64,000 nucleotides of DNA. It comes from Artocarpus heterophyllus (Eukaryota; Streptophyta; Magnoliopsida; Rosales; Moraceae). Location: assembly GCA_025403435.1 (NCBI GenBank), contig CM046345.1, positions 16,844,160 through 16,908,159 on the forward strand, written 5' to 3'. Within the stretch, counting starts at the first letter, position 1. Every line of letters starts with the position of its first letter. The notes below the pieces were generated by a model that saw nothing but the letters and a program-made list of their open reading frames with translations, was not told the origin of the DNA and did no database searches. Of the stretch, positions 58,401 to 64,000 are shown one piece after another. The position numbers were made by a program, and so were the translations under genes.

Positions 58401-61002
58401 GATAAATGCAACTTATCAAAAACAGAAGAAACAAGAAAACAATATCTTTTTTTTAAAAGAAACAATTTTTATTGAAAAAACTAATGAAAGAAAAAGTACA
58501 AAGGAGGACAAGGCAGTCCTAAAACATGAGAGCTCAGAAGCATGGAAACAAAACCCCTAACAGGTTACATAATCAGAACATAACAAGGCCTGACACTTGC
58601 AAAATTAAATCCCACCCCTTAATAATCAGAAATAGGAAAATTAACCAGCTCTTTATCTTGAGATGCCCACAAAGCTACCCAATATGTAACTCTATTCCAT
58701 ACAACACTTAAAGATCCCTCAGTTTTTTCAAAGATGCGATTACTTCTCTCTAATGTGACAGCCAATACAACCAAATTCTAAGGTCTTGCATTAAGTCTTG
58801 TACAAAATGTCCAAACATGCTTGAAACGAAAATGCAAAGACGCTACGCACTCATGCCCACAAGTGCAAGAGAGACAGAGAGAGGGCAAACAAAAGCGCAT
58901 GTTATGTCTTGAAGAAAAGAATTTCACTTGTACGAAAGAGATGACTTAACATCTTGATAGGGTTGAACCAGCCATTATTACAATTAACGCTTGAGAAAGA
59001 TGACATAAGACAAAAAAGGCACTGAATACGATCATTTTAACTAAATTACCACAAACAAAGTAGCGTTCCAAGACATTAATCGGAGATTATCAAACATACA
59101 TGTTATCGGACAACTTAAGCAGATCACAGGTTTGTACTACTAATCGTCAAGTTTTGGTAATTAATCATATACCTTATTGTCCAAACTTTACAGTATATAG
59201 GACCAATACAGTACAAGAATGGCGTATGAATCTATATTCCAAAAGAGATAATCAAACAAACTCAACTGGCCAAGTCATTCACATTTTAGGGTCATTGGCT
59301 AGTATGCAAGAAGTATTACAAGCCGACAATACAGAGCACAGTACTATTTTTTTTTTTTAATAAGAAGACTTCCGATTATTGATGATGAAAATAATGCCAG
59401 AAGAAAGAGGACAAGGGGTCCTCAAAATACAAAATAAAACAGAAAAGATAAAATAAAAGAAAAAAAATGCTATTAACCAAAGACCCTCAAACACACAAAA
59501 ATTAGCCTCCCATCGCATCCTTCCAATTCAAACAATCTAAGAGTAAGGGAAGTCAGAATTTGTTATCAAACAGAACCAGACACTACCCTGATTTGTTAAC
59601 GAGTATATTCACCTGTATTGCAAGCTCTCTTGTTGGGCAAATAACCACAACACCAGTACCATTACGTGGAGTAAAGCGAGTGTGGGTGCAACAACTCCAC
59701 GGCCGGTATCAGAAAAGCAAGAGTTTTACCAGAACCTGTCCTTGCAGCACCAAGAACATCTTTTCCTTCAAGAAGTGAAGGGATTGCTCTGGCTTGAATC
59801 TGCGTTGACATTCAAGGTACATTAAACATTTTTTCAGATATGCTATATAATCATATGTCAGAAAGGTAATACAAATGGAGAAATATCTCTTTAAGTTTGC
59901 AGGGAACAACAACCAAAAAGTACAGTATGAGACGGAAAAGAATTAACAAACCAGAAGTTCTGTTACCACACTACAACCGGACAAATATTTACATCAAGTA
60001 CTTAACAACACAAAATAGTTCTTGAAAATTCCATAAATATTTACAGATTTCTATTTAGCATTCCTTCTTTTTCCCCCTTTTTCCTTCAGAAGCTCTCCCT
60101 CTTAAAAAATCAGCTGGACTACCAAAAAAAGAGAGCCTTTCTATTTCCACTTTAACAATGAACATTTAGTATTTTACTTGCTAGTTCGTTTTAGAATATA
60201 CAACATCAAGTCCAACAATACAATCGTGAAAAGGCACAAACTTGAAGAGAAAATGACCATATTCTTCATCAAAATGACCAAACAAGATTTAAGAGTAAAC
60301 AGAGATTCCTAAACCAACAACTAAAATAACCAATTTCTCTGTAGCACAATTCCCCAAGTCAAGAAATTTCATTTATGATAAAAGCAAGAAGAAGCCATAA
60401 TTTTCCGAATTCCTGTCATTGGAAAGTGCCCTATTCACGATTCTACAGGAACAACATTTACAAGTTTCTTTCTTTTCCCGAAAAAAAAAAAGCTCTCCCT
60501 ACCTCAGAAAACAAATCAAACAAGGTACCATGGAGCACAAATTTTCTAAATCCCAGTAAAATAATTACAAACCTGAGTCATATGCTGAAAACCCATCTCC
60601 TGAATGGCCTTCAAAGTGGGTTCAGACAATCCCAAAGAAGTAAAGCCTCCGTGCTCATAATCCCATACCCAACACCTTTACTCTTCACTTTCTTCTTCTT
60701 CTTCTCCTCCTCTTTATCTTCCTCTTCTTCTTCCTCACCATTCTCTTCTTCTTCTTCTTCTTGGAGCTTCTGTTGCTCTCTGTTCAACTTCTTCTCCTTC
60801 TTCTTCTTCCTGTTCTCTTTCTTCTGAGTCTCCTCTGCCTCCTCTTCTTCTTCTTCTTCTTCTGCTTCTGGGGTTTCGTTGGGCTTGGGAGCTTCGAATA
60901 CACAGAGGGCTTCTTCTTGGGTTTGTTTCGCTTGCGCTTTCTCTTCTTCGCCTCGTCGGCAGAGGAGGAATGGGGAGTGTTTGGCTCTAAGTCGTCAGCC
61001 AT
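55444..61002 (-). CDS. RH51: DEAD-box ATP-dependent RNA helicase, RH51/RH27 (Has1-like), frame-disrupted
   Basis: Eleven exons are seen: 61002-60573, 59799-59613, 58282-58097, 57913-57830, 57310-57269, 57021-56950, 56821-56523, 56196-56158, 56067-55963, 55742-55674, 55569-55444. Has1-type helicases act in the nucleolus in ribosomal subunit assembly. An acidic/lysine-rich N-terminus precedes the Q motif (FQHMTQIQ), AARTGSGKT (I), PTRELAIQ (Ia), TPGR (Ib), DEAD (II), SAT (III), the helicase C domain with ARGLD (V) and HRVGRTAR (VI), then [10 protein letters not shown] of the Has1 C-terminal extension. All introns are phase 0, so exon lengths of 430, 187 and 299 are anomalous. They reflect single-base indels near 60896-60902, 60639-60646, 59683-59687 and 56783-56794. 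The final exon is not found and may lie in the gap at 54869. The choice of RH51 over RH27 is tentative. Confidence 0.88.
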
Positions 61003-62049
61003 GGCGGATGGAGTTGTGTGTGAGATGAAAGAGGCAACGGAAGGTTCTAGTTGAGTTTGAGTTGAGCGGCGCACCTCCAAAGAGAGACGCTCCCAAAACC
61101 TCTTCGCTCCTAAAAACCCAATAAACAGAACAGCCCCAATTTCATAAATTATTCCGTGGATTAAACAAATGTTTGTTGAATTAAAATATGGTATAGTTTG
61201 AAAATATTATATACATATATATATATATGTGCTAAAATAAAATAATTAAAATAATTATAAGGTAATTATATAATATAAAATATAATATTATTATAATGAT
61301 TATAAATTGAAGATTTTTTAAGATATTTGGATTTTAATTTTGTAACAATAATTAGGTTATATATAATTTTTATATTACGTGTCAACATTTTGTTACGAGC
61401 TTTTTACATGTTTTGGTCAAAACTAGTCAACAACAGACACTACGTCCTTACATATTGTGCTTATTATATTTTTAATTAATAATTTATAATAAACACATGA
61501 ATATATTTAAAGACAAAAAATATGTTTGATAGGTTGTGGCCTAGTATAAAATTTTTATATATTATAGTAATAATAAAAAAATTATTACAATGTAAAACTC
61601 TTATATGTTACAGTAAAAAAAGTTCTAGCCAACGATTCTACCATCCAGCCAAACACCCTGAAAGTAAAATAATATACTATGATAAATACATTTTAAAATA
61701 CTTATGATAAACACATTTTAAAATACTTGTAAAGTTATAATAATAAAAATAAAAGAAAAATAGAAAAAAGAAAAGAGTTATAATATTATAAAAGGAGGAA
61801 GGAAAAAAAGAGGGGATAGGATGAAGAAAAATAACAAAAAATAAGAGATGAAAAAAAAAAGATAAACAAAAATGAGGAAAATCAGAGGGGCAACACTTGT
61901 CATAAAAAGCACTAAAAATGGTTTTTTTTTTTTTTTCCATATATGTATAGATATAGATATAGATTACACTACATCTATGGATCAAATTAAATTGCATCAA
62001 CGTCCCCTGATTTTAAAAAAAAATGCAAATAGATATACCCTCTTTAAAA
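61003..62049. other. Helicase upstream region and AT-rich spacer
   Basis: The first 130 bases should hold the helicase 5' UTR and core promoter. Beyond that DNA is AT-rich with a TATA microsatellite at about 61210-61230 and A/T runs. No gene is seen. Confidence 0.5.
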
Positions 62050-64000
62050 AATAGTACGCAACGGAATTTTAAAAATTTTATACCAAAGGATCTTCTAAGA
62101 CACAAGTTTGACACACTATATGCATAAATTAACTAGATCTTACTAACCTCGTAAATGCAGAAAAGCTCCTGCAATCCATGAAGAGAAGTAACGTTTCAGA
62201 ATAGCCTCAACCAACTTGTCTTTCTTGTTATTCTCGATCCACGATCGGAGTGCGTATGGACGCACATTGTTCAACCTTTCCCCAGTGACTCTCCTTCCAA
62301 CCAATTAAGAAATACCTAAAGTTATAGGTCATGATTTGTGAACACCAACTCTTCGAGGAGTTACAAAGTCTCACTCTAGATTTCTCAACTGATCTGAACA
62401 ACAATGACTCTCACTCCCGTTTATATAAAGGTTGGGCCAAGGAATTAGTCCTAATCAGATAAGGCCTTAAAATTTTGAATCAAAATCAAATCAAAAACAA
62501 TATCTGATAAAATCTACGTGAAAGCACGTAATTTATTTAACGCTCGGTTGGAAACTAATAGGGTGTTTGGAAAGGTGGTGGGAACTAATGGGTGAGAACC
62601 ACTTTTACTGTAGCATATGAGAGTTTTACACTGTAGCATATTTTTTATTGTTACTGTAGCATGTGAGAGCTTTACACTGTTTATAACTGAGATTGTGGTA
62701 GGAACTGAGTGGTTCCCACCACTGCCAACACCCCCTAAACTAGCAGATCAGTCTATCGAATTTAAAGATCGGCCTGTCAAACTTTCGATAAATGACCCCT
62801 ACGAATCTGTATTTCCCACCTGAGATTCTTGGGATAGAGCCTCAGTTTTAATTCAAATAACCCAATAGAGAAGTTATCTAATTAAAACAGTCATATCTAG
62901 ATAATCTCTAAGAAAATAAATATTCTTGATAATTCAACAAGTTTATCTTAAATTAATTCAAAATTAATCCAACCGATAAACAAACATTAATTATCTGATT
63001 TTGATAATTCAACAAGTTTATCTTGAATTAATTTTCACAAAATTAATTCAACTGATAAACAGACATGAATTATCTGATTTTATCAAATTTTTAGCCAAAC
63101 TTATAATATGACACAAGTCACCAATTATTAGAAAAGCATGCCGTATTATTACAGGATTTTAATGAGCTAGCAAATGGGACCTGATGGACCTATATTGTTC
63201 AAGCTTTCGATAATTATAAAACCCAATATCCTAGATATACATTTCATAATTATCAACTCTAATGCTACTCCACTAAAAACTCAGAGCTACACTCTCGAAC
63301 TATATAGAATTACAAAGCCTGAATAATTAAGTCTCCATGACATATCATAATGTATCGTATCCCCATAGGATTATTCATAATCGGCTTAACGATAAGTTCT
63401 GTCTTACCTTCTCGATTATTTTTATCTTACGTTTCATTATCTCACTATCAAAAAACTTACCATCCATAGATAGTATATCATTCGGTTACACCTATATATC
63501 CAAATAGTTAAGCACTCTAGTTTTTCAATTACAGGATAACACATATAAGAGGATATCAACTACTCCTAAAAAAGAGCCATGGATTCCATGTCTATGAACA
63601 ATAGGTCTATGCTATTATAAATCATGCCTCTAACGTACCGACATGCATACCACTATTAAAATATAGATGTCACGTTTTGGTTCATCAAAGACATAAAGTC
63701 AAGACAACGGGCCCACTATTCATCTCAAGATTAAGATATAATACATATGATTGTCTAAAGTGAATTGATTTGCCAAGATAGAATTATTAATCCAAATCAA
63801 TTCACTTTATATCTTGATCCAACATATCGTCACTTATGATAATGTGCCAATGTTTCTATTCGCGGAGTCCACCTTCGATGACCAAGACAAACTATCTTCC
63901 GTTAGGGATATAGACAACATAACAATCTTTACATAAATAAGTGCCCAACTTTATTCCCTTGATTGCAAATCTTATGATTCAGGCCGTCATCTTAAAAATC
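62050..64000 (-). repeat. Copia-family LTR, copy D (diverged, runs off window)
   Basis: On the minus strand it aligns with the 3' three-quarters or more of the LTRs of copies A and C, from near the LTR end (the GTACGCAACGG of 62053 corresponds to GTGCGCAGCGG in copy C) to the window edge. The terminal TGTTGGAAACAAA has been lost or replaced. It is clearly more diverged than A and C and carries a MITE. Whether an element interior follows cannot be told. Confidence 0.85.
62560..62737. mobile_element. hAT-like MITE (178 bp) inside LTR copy D
   Basis: The left end AGGGTGTTTGGAAAGGTGGT pairs with the right end, whose complement reads AGGGGGTGTTGGCAGTGGTG. Flanks AAACTAAT (62552-62559) and AAACTAGC (62738-62745) agree at six of eight bases, consistent with an 8-bp hAT duplication. 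The interior contains ACTGTAGCATATGAGAGTTT and ACTGTAGCATGTGAGAGCTT, the core shared with 14312-14463 and 30650-30775. Copies A and C lack this insert. Confidence 0.8.

Noticed and set aside
58440..59480. Two similar A-rich segments with GGACAAGG...TCCT words in the large helicase intron
   Set aside because: They may be old LINE or SINE tails, but I could not define ends or a tail structure well enough to call an element.
60375..61054. Plus-strand Ser/Leu/Phe-rich frames
   Set aside because: They are antisense to the Lys/Glu-rich first exon of the helicase; the minus strand has the splice sites and protein motifs.
1..64000. tRNA, rRNA or other structured RNA genes
   Set aside because: I scanned for tRNA B-box-like and rRNA-like sequence by eye and found only the tRNA-Met-complementary primer site at 7280-7291; small RNA genes could still be missed without a covariance search.

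Overview
The window is nuclear DNA of a flowering plant, very probably a eudicot. Genes are split by GT-AG introns, there is a chloroplast-targeted SppA protease gene and a cytokinin-activating LOG-type gene, and the intergenic DNA is AT-rich and filled with Ty1/copia and Ty3/gypsy retroelements, MITEs and diverged minisatellites. I could not settle the species.

Layout, left to right. 1-6534: most of a decayed plus-strand Ty1/copia element (copy A) with a 2.0-kb 3' LTR; its 5' LTR lies outside the window. 6535-11734: remains of a minus-strand Ty3/gypsy element (primer-binding site plus a putative 4.4-kb LTR). 11735-24080: gene-free DNA with four diverged minisatellite blocks, a duplicated NLP exon fragment and a perfect-ended CACTA foldback MITE at 16921-17404. 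22961-26723: three partial coding fragments, all on the minus strand (BED zinc finger, DAR-type GTPase, NIN-like protein). 26724-30919: AT-rich spacer. 30920-33285: small non-autonomous LTR element carrying a foldback MITE. 33501-41524: intact 13-exon SPPA gene (minus). 42563-50028: two more copies of the copia family, B (plus) and C (minus), abutting head to head. 50029-52440: Ty3/gypsy LTR and polypurine tract (minus). 53347-54036: intronless LOG-family gene (minus). 54869-54968: 100-base assembly gap. 55444-61002: DEAD-box RNA helicase gene of the RH51/RH27 (Has1) type (minus), with four single-base indels and no visible last exon. 62050-64000: a fourth copy of the copia LTR (D, minus), interrupted by a hAT-like MITE.

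Only three genes look functional or nearly so: SPPA (plastid protein turnover), LOG-like (cytokinin activation) and the helicase (ribosome biogenesis). They do not form a pathway and share only the strand. I saw no operon-like or novel defence-like system. The observations most worth checking are the four hairpins in the copia RNA leader that each present the self-complementary hexamer CCTAGG, the CACTA MITE with its empty-site paralogue, the scattered NLP exon copies with the neighbouring captured-gene fragments, the LOG paralogue with an altered active-site segment, and the indel-broken helicase next to the assembly gap. All calls come from reading the sequence; no database search or folding program was run.
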